The notes beneath the pieces were generated by a model, which was given only the letters and a program-made list of their open reading frames with translations, was not told the DNA's origin and ran no database searches. A stretch of 9,331 bases of DNA. Source: JAWLCQ01 sp041687095. GTDB lineage: Bacteria > Planctomycetota > Phycisphaerae > SM23-33. Each line of letters starts with the position of its first letter. Position 1 is the stretch's first letter. The stretch is taken from assembly GCA_041687095.1 (NCBI GenBank), contig JAWLCQ010000181.1, positions 1-9,331 on the forward strand. The letters are read 5' to 3'. This document shows, one piece after another, positions 1 through 6,097 of the stretch. A program made the position numbers and the translations under genes.

Positions 1-59
1 AGCGTTATGGCGGCGCTTCGGTCGCGGCGGCCGCCGCCGCGAAGGGGGCGCTCCAACGG

Positions 60-75
60 CGCTGCCGCGGCAGCG
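60..75. repeat. Perfect 16-bp palindrome beyond the holB 3' end
   Basis: CGCTGCCGCGGCAGCG is identical to its own reverse complement. It sits in the 174 bases left of the holB stop codon, where I see no gene. A second inverted repeat lies at 22-42: 9-bp arms TCGCGGCGG and CCGCCGCGA around a CCG loop. In such GC-rich DNA short palindromes can arise by chance, so a role as terminator or protein site is only a possibility. Confidence 0.4.
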
Positions 76-97
76 TCCCTCGCCCCTCCCGGACGCC

Positions 98-115
98 GGG
101 GGTCAGGAGACCCCC
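98..115 (-). terminator. Candidate hairpin terminator after holB
   Basis: A perfect 7-bp stem (GGGGGTC at 98-104, GACCCCC at 109-115) closes a 4-nt loop. Read on the minus strand it begins about 60 nt past the holB stop codon. No T-run follows, so it is not a classical intrinsic terminator. It may be a weak terminator or an mRNA 3'-end stabiliser, or it may have no role. Confidence 0.25.
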
Positions 116-174
116 GTCGCAGGCGGGTGAAGCGGGTCAGGGGACCTGCGGCGCCGGTGCGTGCGGTTCGTGGC

Positions 175-1356
175 CTACAGGCGGAGCGGGGCGGCCGACG
201 CGCAGGTGATCGCGACGTTGTCCCAGATGATCTTGGCGTTGGCGTTCCGCCACAGCAGCCGCTCGTACTCCGCCAGCTGCTCCAGGATCTCCGCGATCTG
301 GTCGGGGGTGAGGCGGGTGGCGAGGGCGTCGACGGCGGGGGCCTGGTCGGAGTGGATCCACTCGCGCGAGGCCCCCGTGGCGGCGGAGAGGGCGTCGCGG
401 TAGAGCGCCCCGAGGATCTCCAGCAGCAGCCCGGCCGCCTGGCGGACGGCGAGGTTTTTGGACATGTCGACGTCCGCGTCCCGCCGGGTGGCCTTGATGG
501 TGGATTCGGCGAGTTTCTCGGACAGACCGTGGAGGTGCTCGCCCAGGTCCGCGTCTCCGGTGGGGGGGAGGGCGGCGAGGCGTTCGACGAGGTCGCGTTT
601 CATCGCGTACAGTTCCCCGCCCGCCAGGCGCAGCGCCCGTCCCACGGAGCCCTCGCTGAAGGCGGCCCAGAAGGCGGCGGCGGCGGGGTCGATCCCGGCG
701 GCGGCGAGCTTGTCGCTGACGAACTCGTGCGGCAGGGGGCCGAAGCGCATGAGGCTGCACCGCGACAGGGTGGTGGGCAGGAGTTCCTCGCTCCGCTGGG
801 CGAGGAGGAAGATCGTCACGCCGGGGGGCGGTTCCTCGAGGGTCTTGAGGAGGGCGTTTTGGGCGGCGTCGCTCATGAGTTCGGCTTCGAGGACGACGAA
901 GACCTTCCCGTGGCCCATCGACGCGCCTTGGTAGGCCGGGGCGATGAGGAACTGCCGGATCACCCCGATCCCCAGGTCCTGCATGACGCGGTTGCGGACT
1001 TCGCGATCCTCGTGGTAGGCGGCGAGTTCCTTGTAGACGACATGGAGGTCCGGGTGCGCCCCGGAGGCGGCGAGGCGGCAGGAGCGGCAGTGCCCGCAGG
1101 CCTGCCGCAGCGGGGCGTCGTCGGGGAGCGAGGGGAATCGCCCGGCGTTGGGGACGGTGACGGGGGCGGTGCACAGCAGCGTGCGCCCCACGGCGAGGGC
1201 GGTGGTGCGTCGGCCGACCCCGGCGGGCCCGGTGAAGAGAAAGGCATGCGGGACCCGCCCCGCGATCATGCCGCGCTGGATCCGCTCGACGGCCGGGCCC
1301 TGCCCGACGACGTCCAGCAGCTCGGGCAGGGGAGGTTGTTGCGTGCTCTCGCTCAC
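175..1356 (-). CDS. holB: DNA polymerase III delta-prime-like subunit (clamp loader)
   Basis: A 393-aa AAA+ protein of the clamp-loader family. In the family, delta-prime is part of the cytoplasmic complex that opens the sliding clamp and places it on primed DNA. Visible motifs: GPAGVGRRT at 43-51 (Walker A with the catalytic Lys replaced by Arg); a four-Cys zinc module C62, C87, C90, C93; HPD at 101-103; NALLKTLEEPP at 167-177; and the sensor/arginine-finger motif SRC at 198-200. The Walker B segment reads VVLEAE (154-159) instead of an acidic DEA-type box. Losing both nucleotide-binding motifs fits non-hydrolysing delta-prime rather than DnaX (tau/gamma). The start is the GTG at 1356: the conserved N-terminal LLDVVGQ lies before the first internal ATG (residue 30), and no in-frame ATG precedes the GTG nearby. 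No clear Shine-Dalgarno is present. It is transcribed divergently from guaB. Confidence 0.88.
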   Translation of the reverse strand: MSESTQQPPLPELLDVVGQGPAVERIQRGMIAGRVPHAFLFTGPAGVGRRTTALAVGRTLLCTAPVTVPNAGRFPSLPDDAPLRQACGHCRSCRLAASGAHPDLHVVYKELAAYHEDREVRNRVMQDLGIGVIRQFLIAPAYQGASMGHGKVFVVLEAELMSDAAQNALLKTLEEPPPGVTIFLLAQRSEELLPTTLSRCSLMRFGPLPHEFVSDKLAAAGIDPAAAAFWAAFSEGSVGRALRLAGGELYAMKRDLVERLAALPPTGDADLGEHLHGLSEKLAESTIKATRRDADVDMSKNLAVRQAAGLLLEILGALYRDALSAATGASREWIHSDQAPAVDALATRLTPDQIAEILEQLAEYERLLWRNANAKIIWDNVAITCASAAPLRL

Positions 1357-1365
1357 GATGCGTCC

Positions 1366-1371
1366 ATTATG
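1366..1371 (-). promoter_or_regulatory. Candidate -10 box of holB (possible leaderless mRNA)
   Basis: On the minus strand this reads CATAAT, five of six matches to TATAAT. Only 9 nt separate it from the GTG start at 1356, so transcription would begin within a few nt of the start codon. A weak -35, TTCCTA, lies 17 nt upstream (1389-1394). The lack of a Shine-Dalgarno agrees with a leaderless message. No experimental support. Confidence 0.35.
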
Positions 1372-1378
1372 CGGAATG

Positions 1379-1400
1379 GGGGGCTTGATAGGAAGCCCCC
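1379..1400. repeat. 8-bp hairpin in the divergent holB/guaB spacer
   Basis: GGGGGCTT (1379-1386) and AAGCCCCC (1393-1400) are perfect inverted arms around a 6-nt loop. The element lies between two divergent genes, so it cannot end either transcript. It overlaps the proposed holB -35. An operator or mRNA-leader structure is possible; nothing identifies a binding protein. Confidence 0.4.
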
Positions 1401-1414
1401 GGATCAGGCAAGCC

Positions 1415-1438
1415 GGGATGCAGGGGATGCAGGGGATG
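1415..1438. repeat. 9-bp tandem repeat, unit GGGATGCAG, about 2.7 copies
   Basis: Two exact copies of GGGATGCAG (1415-1423, 1424-1432) are followed by GGGATG. The same nonamer occurs once more at 9257-9265 in the spacer after rho, which hints at a recurring intergenic sequence in this genome. No function can be assigned. Confidence 0.6.
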
Positions 1439-1478
1439 GGAAGGGCGATCACAATCCCCCCTTCCCGCGTTCCTCCGC

Positions 1479-1507
1479 TTGCATCGGTCCGCCCGGGAGC
1501 ATACGCT
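1479..1507 (+). promoter_or_regulatory. Weak sigma-70-like promoter candidate for guaB
   Basis: TTGCAT (1479-1484) and TACGCT (1502-1507) are separated by 17 bp and lie 33 bp before the guaB start codon. Each box matches consensus at only three positions, so the spacing is the main argument. Confidence 0.22.
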
Positions 1508-1540
1508 GTGCGGAATCGGACGAGAGAGAGAGGAGACGGC

Positions 1541-3010
1541 ATGAAGAGCAAGCTGGTAGGCGAGGGGATCACGTTTGACGACGTGCTGCTGATCCCCGCG
1601 CGATCGAACGTGGTGGCCGGGGAGCTGGACCTATCGACGAACCTGACGCGGCGGATCCGCCTGAACATTCCGCTGGTGTCGGCGCCGATGGACACCGTCA
1701 CCGAGGCCGCCCTCGCCATCGCCCTCGCGCAGGAGGGGGGGATGGGCATCATCCACCGCAACCTCTCCGTCGACGCGCAGGCGCTGGAGGTCGAGAAGGT
1801 CAAGCGGTCGGAGAACGGCATTATCACCGACCCCGTCACGCTGCCCCCGAGCGAGAACACGGCGACGGCGAGGCGGCTGATGGAGGAGCAGAACGTCTCG
1901 GGCATCCCGGTGGTCGTCGAGGGGCGGAAGCTCGTGGGCATCCTCACCCGCCGCGACCTGAAGTTCCTCACCGAGGACCGCCGCATCGACGACGTGATGA
2001 CGAAGGAGAACCTCGTCACCGCGCCCCCCGAGACCTCCCTCGACACCGCCGAGCGCATCCTCTCCCAGCACAAGGTCGAGAAGCTCCTGCTCATCCACCC
2101 CGACGGGACCCTCGCGGGCCTCATCACCATGCGCGACATCGACAAGATGCGGCAGTTCCCGCGGAGTTGCAAGGACTCGCGCGGCCGCCTGCGCGTGGGC
2201 GGAGCGGTGGGGGTGCTGGACTTCGATCGCGTGGCGGCCCTGATCGCGAAGGACGTGGACGTGATCTGCGTGGACACCTCGCACGGGCACAAGGAGGTCG
2301 TGCTGGAGACGGTGCGGCAGATCAAGGCGGCGCATGACATCGACGTCATCGCGGGCAACATCGCCACCGCCGACGCCGCCCGCGACCTCATCGCCGCCGG
2401 GGCCGACGGGCTCCGCGTGGGCATCGGGCCCGGGGCGATCTGCACCACCCGCGTCGTCACCGGCGTGGGCGTCCCGCAGGTGACGGCGATCGGGGACACC
2501 GCGGCCGTGGGCGACGAGCATGGCGTGCCCGTGATCGCCGACGGGGGCATCCGCCTCAGCGGGGACATCACCAAGGCCCTGGCGGCCGGGGCGTCCACCG
2601 TCATGATGGGCTCGCTGTTCGCGGGGCTCGACGAGAGCCCGGGGCAGCTCGTGATCTACAAGGGCCGGCGGTTCAAGACCTACCGCGGGATGGGCTCGAT
2701 GGACGCGATGCTCGCGGGGTCGGCCGACCGCTACGGGCAGTCGAAGACGGTGGCCCGCAACCGCCTGGTGCCCGAGGGCGTCGAGGGCCGCGTGCCCTAC
2801 CGTGGGACGCTGGCGGACTTCGTGTTCCAGTTGCTGGGGGGCATCCGCAGCGGGATGGACCACTGCGGGACGAACACCATTGAGGAGTTGCGGACGCGGG
2901 CGCAGTTCCTGCGGATCTCGTCGGCGTCGGTCGTCGAGAGCCACCCGCACGACATCAACATCACCCACGAATCGCCCAACTACTCCGCGTGGCAGACGGC
3001 GGAGGAGTAG
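1541..3010 (+). CDS. guaB: Inosine-5'-monophosphate dehydrogenase
   Basis: A 489-aa cytoplasmic enzyme that oxidises IMP to XMP with NAD+, the committed step of guanine nucleotide synthesis. The length is normal for bacterial IMPDH. Visible in order: N-terminal barrel segment GITFDDVLLIPA (9-20); SAPMDTVTE (47-55); two CBS domains at about 95-146 and 155-205, the usual allosteric nucleotide-binding module; the catalytic loop GPGAICTTR with Cys301; ADGGIRLSGDI; the flap with the Arg397-Tyr398 dyad in SADRYGQ; and a C-terminal HDINITHESPNYS tail. The catalytic loop has Ala299 where the family usually has Ser (GPGSICTTR). The ATG at 1541 is preceded by GGAG (1532-1535) at 5-nt spacing and begins exactly where the family begins. 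Reading continues in frame upstream, but that part has no family similarity. The gene is monocistronic or first of a short cluster; a large inverted repeat follows the stop. Confidence 0.97.
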   Translation: MKSKLVGEGITFDDVLLIPARSNVVAGELDLSTNLTRRIRLNIPLVSAPMDTVTEAALAIALAQEGGMGIIHRNLSVDAQALEVEKVKRSENGIITDPVTLPPSENTATARRLMEEQNVSGIPVVVEGRKLVGILTRRDLKFLTEDRRIDDVMTKENLVTAPPETSLDTAERILSQHKVEKLLLIHPDGTLAGLITMRDIDKMRQFPRSCKDSRGRLRVGGAVGVLDFDRVAALIAKDVDVICVDTSHGHKEVVLETVRQIKAAHDIDVIAGNIATADAARDLIAAGADGLRVGIGPGAICTTRVVTGVGVPQVTAIGDTAAVGDEHGVPVIADGGIRLSGDITKALAAGASTVMMGSLFAGLDESPGQLVIYKGRRFKTYRGMGSMDAMLAGSADRYGQSKTVARNRLVPEGVEGRVPYRGTLADFVFQLLGGIRSGMDHCGTNTIEELRTRAQFLRISSASVVESHPHDINITHESPNYSAWQTAEE

Positions 3011-3018
3011 GGGGGGAT

Positions 3019-3100
3019 AGCTATCAGCGATCAGCTTTCAGCTACAGCAGAAGAAACGACCCCCTGGCTGCCGATACGTGAAAGCTGATAGCTGATAGCT
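3019..3100. repeat. Long inverted repeat after guaB (22-bp arms, 38-nt loop)
   Basis: The left arm (3019-3040) and the reverse complement of the right arm (3079-3100) agree at 21 of 22 positions. The only difference is at 3029. The loop is 3041-3078. The element starts 8 bases after the guaB stop codon and could fold in the mRNA 3' end, but no T-run follows, so it is not a standard intrinsic terminator. The right arm is made of the AGCTGAT heptamers described separately. It looks like an intergenic repeat element rather than a unique regulatory site. Confidence 0.75.
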
Positions 3101-3121
3101 GATAGCTGACAGCTGACAGCT
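3083..3121. repeat. AGCTGAT/AGCTGAC heptamer tandem array
   Basis: Five complete heptamers stand head to tail: three AGCTGAT (3083-3103) and two AGCTGAC (3104-3117), then a partial AGCT. The reverse strand translates to the peptide pattern QLSAISYQLS, which appears in spurious protein predictions of several phyla where such repeats are interspersed. The array supplies the -35-like hexamer of the downstream promoter candidate. Confidence 0.8.
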
Positions 3122-3135
3122 TCCCCCCGTAGAAT
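3106..3135 (+). promoter_or_regulatory. Promoter candidate of the small lipoprotein gene
   Basis: CTGACA (3106-3111, five of six to TTGACA) and TAGAAT (3130-3135, four or five matches to the -10 consensus depending on weighting) are 18 bp apart. The -10 box starts 33 bases before the ATG at 3163, leaving room for the AAGGAG ribosome site. The -35 lies inside the heptamer array, so repeat copy changes could alter it. Confidence 0.4.
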
Positions 3136-3162
3136 GCCTCGTCCCGAAAGAAGGAGCGACGG

Positions 3163-3714
3163 ATGAACGCAAAGGCCTTGGCCGTGATGGGTGTGCTGCT
3201 GGCGGGGAGTGTGCTGGCGGGTTGCGAGGCGCAGACCCCGGGGACTACGCGGTTTCTGGGCGACGTGGGGTACGAGGACGCCTTCGCGGCCGCTCGGAGC
3301 GTGATGGGCCAGTACTACCCCCTCGCCGACGCGAGCGTGGATACCGGGGTGATCGTCGCCCAGCCCACCCCCGTCGACGCCGCCCCCGAGCGGTTGCTGG
3401 GCGGGAGCCCGGCGCGGCACGCGGCGACGCTGCGGCTGCGGCGGGAGGAGGAGGGCGTCTACGCCGTGACGGCCGTCCGCGTCCAGCGGGCCGCCCGCTT
3501 CACCCGCAGCCACATGCCCGAGCCCGAGGAGAACTACTCGGGCGTGCCCCAGGGCGTGTCCCTCGAAGAGGCCGCCTCCACCCCCGAGCAGAACGAGAAC
3601 TGGATCACCGACGGGTACGACCGCGACGTCGAACGCCGGATCCTCGAGGACCTGTTCCGCACGCTCAACCCCCAGGCCCCCCCCGCGCCCGCACCGGCCG
3701 ACGCCCCGGAGTAG
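3163..3714 (+). CDS. Small lipoprotein of unknown function
   Basis: A 183-aa protein I do not recognise as a named family. The N-terminus is a lipoprotein signal: a short Lys-containing start, a hydrophobic stretch, and lipobox LAGC with Cys21 as the predicted lipidation site. The mature protein should therefore be membrane-anchored outside the cytoplasm. The body (about 30-120) mixes helix- and strand-like segments (YEDAFAAARSVMGQYYPL, then HAATLRLRREEEGVYAVTAVRVQ). This pattern suggests a small compact domain. The C-terminus is Pro/Ala-rich (PQAPPAPAPADAPE). The start is set by AAGGAG (3151-3156) 6 nt before the ATG. The UroD-like gene begins 7 bases after its stop, so the two are probably co-transcribed, though no functional link is evident. 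Confidence 0.8.
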   Translation: MNAKALAVMGVLLAGSVLAGCEAQTPGTTRFLGDVGYEDAFAAARSVMGQYYPLADASVDTGVIVAQPTPVDAAPERLLGGSPARHAATLRLRREEEGVYAVTAVRVQRAARFTRSHMPEPEENYSGVPQGVSLEEAASTPEQNENWITDGYDRDVERRILEDLFRTLNPQAPPAPAPADAPE

Positions 3715-3721
3715 AGGACGC

Positions 3722-4849
3722 ATGACACCCAACGGACGCATCCACCCCACCGATACGATGACCTCCCGCGAGCGGCTGCTCGCCGCCTACCGCGGGCAGC
3801 CCGTGGACCGCCTCCCGTACTGGGCCAAGGTCACCAACCCCACCTGGCGGACCTCCCAGCCCGCCCACGTCCGCAACTGGACGAACCTCGAACTCCTCGA
3901 CTACATCCGCGCCGACGGGCTGTTCGGGATGTGGCACGGGGTGAAGGTGAACCGCCCCCGCGTCACCGTGGAGTCCAAGGACACCGACGGGCGGACCGTC
4001 CGCATCACGCACACGCCCGACGGGGACCTCACCGAGACGTGGGCCCTGGACCCCTACACCAACTCCCGCCACCCCGTCGAGTTCCCCATCAAGACCCGCC
4101 AGGACATCGCGCGGTATCGGTGGGTGTATACGGACGTCGAACTGGTCGTCGACGAGCAGCACGCCCAGGACGCCCCCGCGTGGAAGGAGCGGGAGATCGG
4201 GCAGCGCGGCGTCGTCGGGTCCGGGTGGGGGACCAGCCCGCTGATGCACCTCGTCGAGCACGTCGTCGGGCCCGTGGACATCCACTTCCTGCTCGCCGAC
4301 CACCCCGAGGAGATGGACGAACTCATCGCCCTCATGCACGCGGCCAACCTCGAACTCGTCCGCACCATCGCCCGCGTGTCGGTGCTCGACCACGTGACGA
4401 GCGTCGAGAACACCTCCACGACGCTCATCAGCCCCCAGCAGTTCGAGCGGTACTGCTACCGGCACTTGTGCGACTACGGAACCGCCATCGAGGCCGAGGG
4501 CAAGCGGCACGAACTGCACATGTGCGGACACACCCACGCCCTCCTGCCGCTCATCGACACCATCCCCGCCAGCAGCATCGAGGCCTTCACCGCCCCCACG
4601 CTGGGCAACACGCGCCTGGTGGACGGGCGCACGCGCGCCCCGTCCAAGACGCTCATCGGCGGGACGAAGGTCAACACGTGGCTGCAGCCGGTGGAGGAGA
4701 TCCAACGCTACATCGAGGGCGAACTGGCGGCGTGCCCGGACCACCGGCGGATCGTGCTGACGACGGCCGGCGTGGCCCCGCCCGCGTGCCCCGCCGAGAC
4801 CTTCCGCGCCATCGGCGAGTGGATTCACACGCTGCCCGTGCGGATGTAG
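3722..4849 (+). CDS. Uroporphyrinogen decarboxylase-superfamily protein (UroD/MtaA-like)
   Basis: A 375-aa protein with the N-terminal signature TSRERLLAAYRGQPVDRLPY (14-33) typical of the UroD/cobamide-methyltransferase superfamily. That superfamily includes HemE and zinc-dependent corrinoid methyltransferases such as MtaA. HMCGH at 266-270 supplies the His266-x-Cys268 pair of the methyltransferase zinc site. The third ligand, usually Cys in a GC-x-L-P-P-x-T-P-like segment, appears as Val351 in TAGVAPPACP; a Cys occurs five residues later (356). The Arg-rich HemE substrate motif is absent, so haem synthesis is unlikely. The substrate is unknown. The ATG at 3722 has GAGGA (3714-3718) just upstream. 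A second ATG at 3758 gives the start most usual for the family (MTSRER) but has no visible ribosome site. It lies 7 bases after the lipoprotein gene. Confidence 0.82.
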   Translation: MTPNGRIHPTDTMTSRERLLAAYRGQPVDRLPYWAKVTNPTWRTSQPAHVRNWTNLELLDYIRADGLFGMWHGVKVNRPRVTVESKDTDGRTVRITHTPDGDLTETWALDPYTNSRHPVEFPIKTRQDIARYRWVYTDVELVVDEQHAQDAPAWKEREIGQRGVVGSGWGTSPLMHLVEHVVGPVDIHFLLADHPEEMDELIALMHAANLELVRTIARVSVLDHVTSVENTSTTLISPQQFERYCYRHLCDYGTAIEAEGKRHELHMCGHTHALLPLIDTIPASSIEAFTAPTLGNTRLVDGRTRAPSKTLIGGTKVNTWLQPVEEIQRYIEGELAACPDHRRIVLTTAGVAPPACPAETFRAIGEWIHTLPVRM

Positions 4850-4861
4850 GCGGCGGCGCGG

Positions 4862-4867
4862 TACAAT
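4862..4867 (+). promoter_or_regulatory. Candidate -10 box of the DUF433 gene
   Basis: TACAAT (five of six to TATAAT) starts 33 bases before the ATG at 4895, the same distance as TAGAAT before the lipoprotein gene. No good -35 is found 16-18 bp upstream. The predicted leader is about 20 nt and contains AAGGAG. Confidence 0.3.
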
Positions 4868-4894
4868 GAGCGGTGGCAGGAAGGAGAGCACTGC

Positions 4895-5422
4895 ATGTCG
4901 TTCGACCGAATCACCTGTGAACCCGGCAAGATGAACGGACAGCCCTGCATTCGCGGGATGCGCCTCACCGTCCGCCGCGTCCTGCGGGCCGTCGCTCTCT
5001 ACCCCGACCGCGCGGAACTCTTTCGAGAGTACCCCGAACTCGAAGAGGACGATATCCGCCAAGCCCTGGAGTTCGCGGCCCTGCGGTGGACTGCTCCAGT
5101 GCCCAACTCAGCGACTGTCTCCGTGCCCACCGCAGAGAACGCAGAAGTCAAACGGGGGTGCCGATCCCCTGCTGCCCCCGCCCTTTTAGCCTCTGCGCTC
5201 TCTGCGGTGAGAAGAGGCCCGGAAACGATCTCAAGGCCTCGTCACGGCAACTGCATCCGCGGCGGGCCGACGCTCATGTCCGGCAGCAGGACGGTGTCGA
5301 TCCCGTGGATCACCCCGTTGGTGGCCTCCAGGTTGGGCTCGACGACCTGTGCGTCGCCCAGGACCAGCGTCCCATTCATGCTGCGGATCGGCAGGATCGT
5401 CCCCTCGACCGTATCCAGGTAG
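4895..5422 (+). CDS. DUF433 antitoxin-like protein with an aberrant C-terminal tail
   Basis: The first 63 or so residues match the DUF433 family (PF04255; VapB45-type antitoxins): SFDRITCEPGKMNGQPCIRG, TVRRVLRAVALYPDR and FREYPELEEDDIRQALEFA. AAGGAG (4881-4886) lies 8 nt before the ATG. Family members are usually about 70-80 aa, whereas this frame runs to 175 aa. After residue 64 the sequence no longer resembles the family. Residues about 78-105 come from an inverted repeat (5128-5209), and residues from about 117 onward are antisense to the fasciclin gene. I infer that the original stop was lost by insertion, deletion or frameshift, so the gene is probably decaying or makes a protein with a junk tail. 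The usual PIN-like toxin partner (DUF5615) is not next to it. Confidence 0.62.
   Translation: MSFDRITCEPGKMNGQPCIRGMRLTVRRVLRAVALYPDRAELFREYPELEEDDIRQALEFAALRWTAPVPNSATVSVPTAENAEVKRGCRSPAAPALLASALSAVRRGPETISRPRHGNCIRGGPTLMSGSRTVSIPWITPLVASRLGSTTCASPRTSVPFMLRIGRIVPSTVSR
5128..5209. repeat. Inverted repeat (20-bp arms, 42-nt loop) in the DUF433 tail
   Basis: The left arm 5128-5147 (CACCGCAGAGAACGCAGAAG) and the reverse complement of 5190-5209 agree at 18 of 20 positions. It sits between the recognisable DUF433 domain and the convergent fasciclin gene. It resembles short interspersed elements with CTCTGCGGTGAGA-type sequence that recur between genes in some high-GC bacteria; recurrence in this genome cannot be seen from one window. 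It may also act as a bidirectional terminator for the converging genes. Confidence 0.7.
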
Positions 5423-5796
5423 CCCACGTCGGCGACGTCATCGAGGCCCAGCCGGCCGGGCACGATGTGGTACATCAGCACGGACTGGAACAGGTCGCGG
5501 TCGGCGAGGAGCATGTCCCGCGTCGCCGCCGGCAGCTTCGCAAACGCCGCGTCCGTCGGGGCGAAGACCGTGAACGGCCCGGGCCGGGTCAACGTCTCCG
5601 TCAGGCCGAAACGGTTCACCGCGCTGACGAACGTGTCGAACTGTGGATCGGTCGCCGCCGTGTCGATGAGGTTCAGCGTGACCGCATCGTCCAACTCGTA
5701 TCCGAAGGTCTCCTCGGTGTCACCGTTGGCGCATCCCATCAGGGCCGCTAGCCCCGCCAACGCCAGAAAAGCAGCAACATTCCCTGCGTACTTCAT
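5242..5796 (-). CDS. Fasciclin (FAS1) domain lipoprotein
   Basis: A 184-aa protein: lipoprotein signal with a hydrophobic stretch (7-20) and lipobox LMGC, Cys22, followed by one FAS1 domain (about 41-175). The diagnostic H1 box FTVFAPTDAAF (75-85), the YH pair at 109-110 in LMYHIVPG, and the H2 box NGVIHGIDTVLLP (from 160) are all present. FAS1 proteins are surface or periplasmic and are linked to adhesion in other organisms; the ligand here is unknown. ATG 5796 is preferred to the in-frame ATG at 5811 because a G-rich GGGGTG ribosome-site-like stretch sits between them and the signal peptide begins at 5796. It lies 64 bp downstream of the DUF378 gene on the same strand, so a two-gene transcript is likely. 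Its 3' end overlaps the tail of the DUF433 frame by 181 bp. Confidence 0.92.
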   Translation of the reverse strand: MKYAGNVAAFLALAGLAALMGCANGDTEETFGYELDDAVTLNLIDTAATDPQFDTFVSAVNRFGLTETLTRPGPFTVFAPTDAAFAKLPAATRDMLLADRDLFQSVLMYHIVPGRLGLDDVADVGYLDTVEGTILPIRSMNGTLVLGDAQVVEPNLEATNGVIHGIDTVLLPDMSVGPPRMQLP

Positions 5797-5818
5797 GATA
5801 CACCCCCCCATCGAGCGG

Positions 5819-5830
5819 CGCTCCGGAGCG
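5819..5830. repeat. 12-bp perfect palindrome between DUF378 and FAS1 genes
   Basis: CGCTCCGGAGCG is self-complementary and lies 23 bases upstream of the FAS1 start on the minus strand. It could be a small operator or an mRNA hairpin; length and GC content make chance plausible. Confidence 0.3.
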
Positions 5831-5860
5831 TGTACCCCAGAGCGGCTCGCATTCAGGTCC

Positions 5861-6097
5861 TCACGCCGTCACCGTTCGCCGATGCTCCCAGCGATGGCGG
5901 ATAGCGCGGATGGCGACAACTTCGTACAGGCCAGCCAGCCCGACCAGCCCGTAGATGATCCGCGACAACAGGCTCGCCTCGCCGAACTCCATCCCAAACA
6001 GGAAGGCAACGAGGTCGAACTCCGCCAGGCCAACCAAGCCCCAGTTCAACGCTCCGATGATGATCAGCACCCAACTGACGATATCCAACGTCTTCAT
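5861..6097 (-). CDS. DUF378 small membrane protein
   Basis: A 78-aa protein of the DUF378 family (PF04070), function unknown. Two membrane segments are clear: about 6-26 (IVSWVLIIIGALNWGLVGL, with the family signature GALNWGLVG) and about 46-63 (RIIYGLVGLAGLYEVVAI, matching the family R-x-x-Y-x-L-V-G-L-A-G-L-Y pattern). The loop between them is short, and the C-terminus is basic (RHRWEHRR). The length is typical. The start at 6097 is supported by GGAAGGGGTG a few bases upstream on the minus strand. It is first of a likely two-gene unit with the fasciclin lipoprotein, so both may belong to the cell envelope. Confidence 0.9.
   Translation of the reverse strand: MKTLDIVSWVLIIIGALNWGLVGLAEFDLVAFLFGMEFGEASLLSRIIYGLVGLAGLYEVVAIRAIRHRWEHRRTVTA

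Noticed and set aside
22..42. Replication origin or attachment site from palindromes near the left edge
   Set aside because: There are no DnaA boxes, no AT-rich stretch, no integrase and no duplicated attachment core; short GC palindromes are expected at this composition.
7..1578. Long plus-strand open frame covering the holB region
   Set aside because: It is antisense to clear delta-prime motifs, and its translation is Gly/Arg/Val-rich with no domain.
1357..2604. Long open minus-strand frame continuous with holB, antisense to guaB
   Set aside because: guaB is certain on the plus strand. The antisense frame has no family similarity and stays open because of GC-rich codon use.
3083..3121. 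CRISPR-like array from the short repeats
   Set aside because: The 7-bp units are contiguous with no spacers, and there are no cas genes.
3722..4849. Classical HemE (haem synthesis uroporphyrinogen decarboxylase)
   Set aside because: The HemE arginine substrate motif is missing and the HxC metal motif fits the methyltransferase-like branch better.
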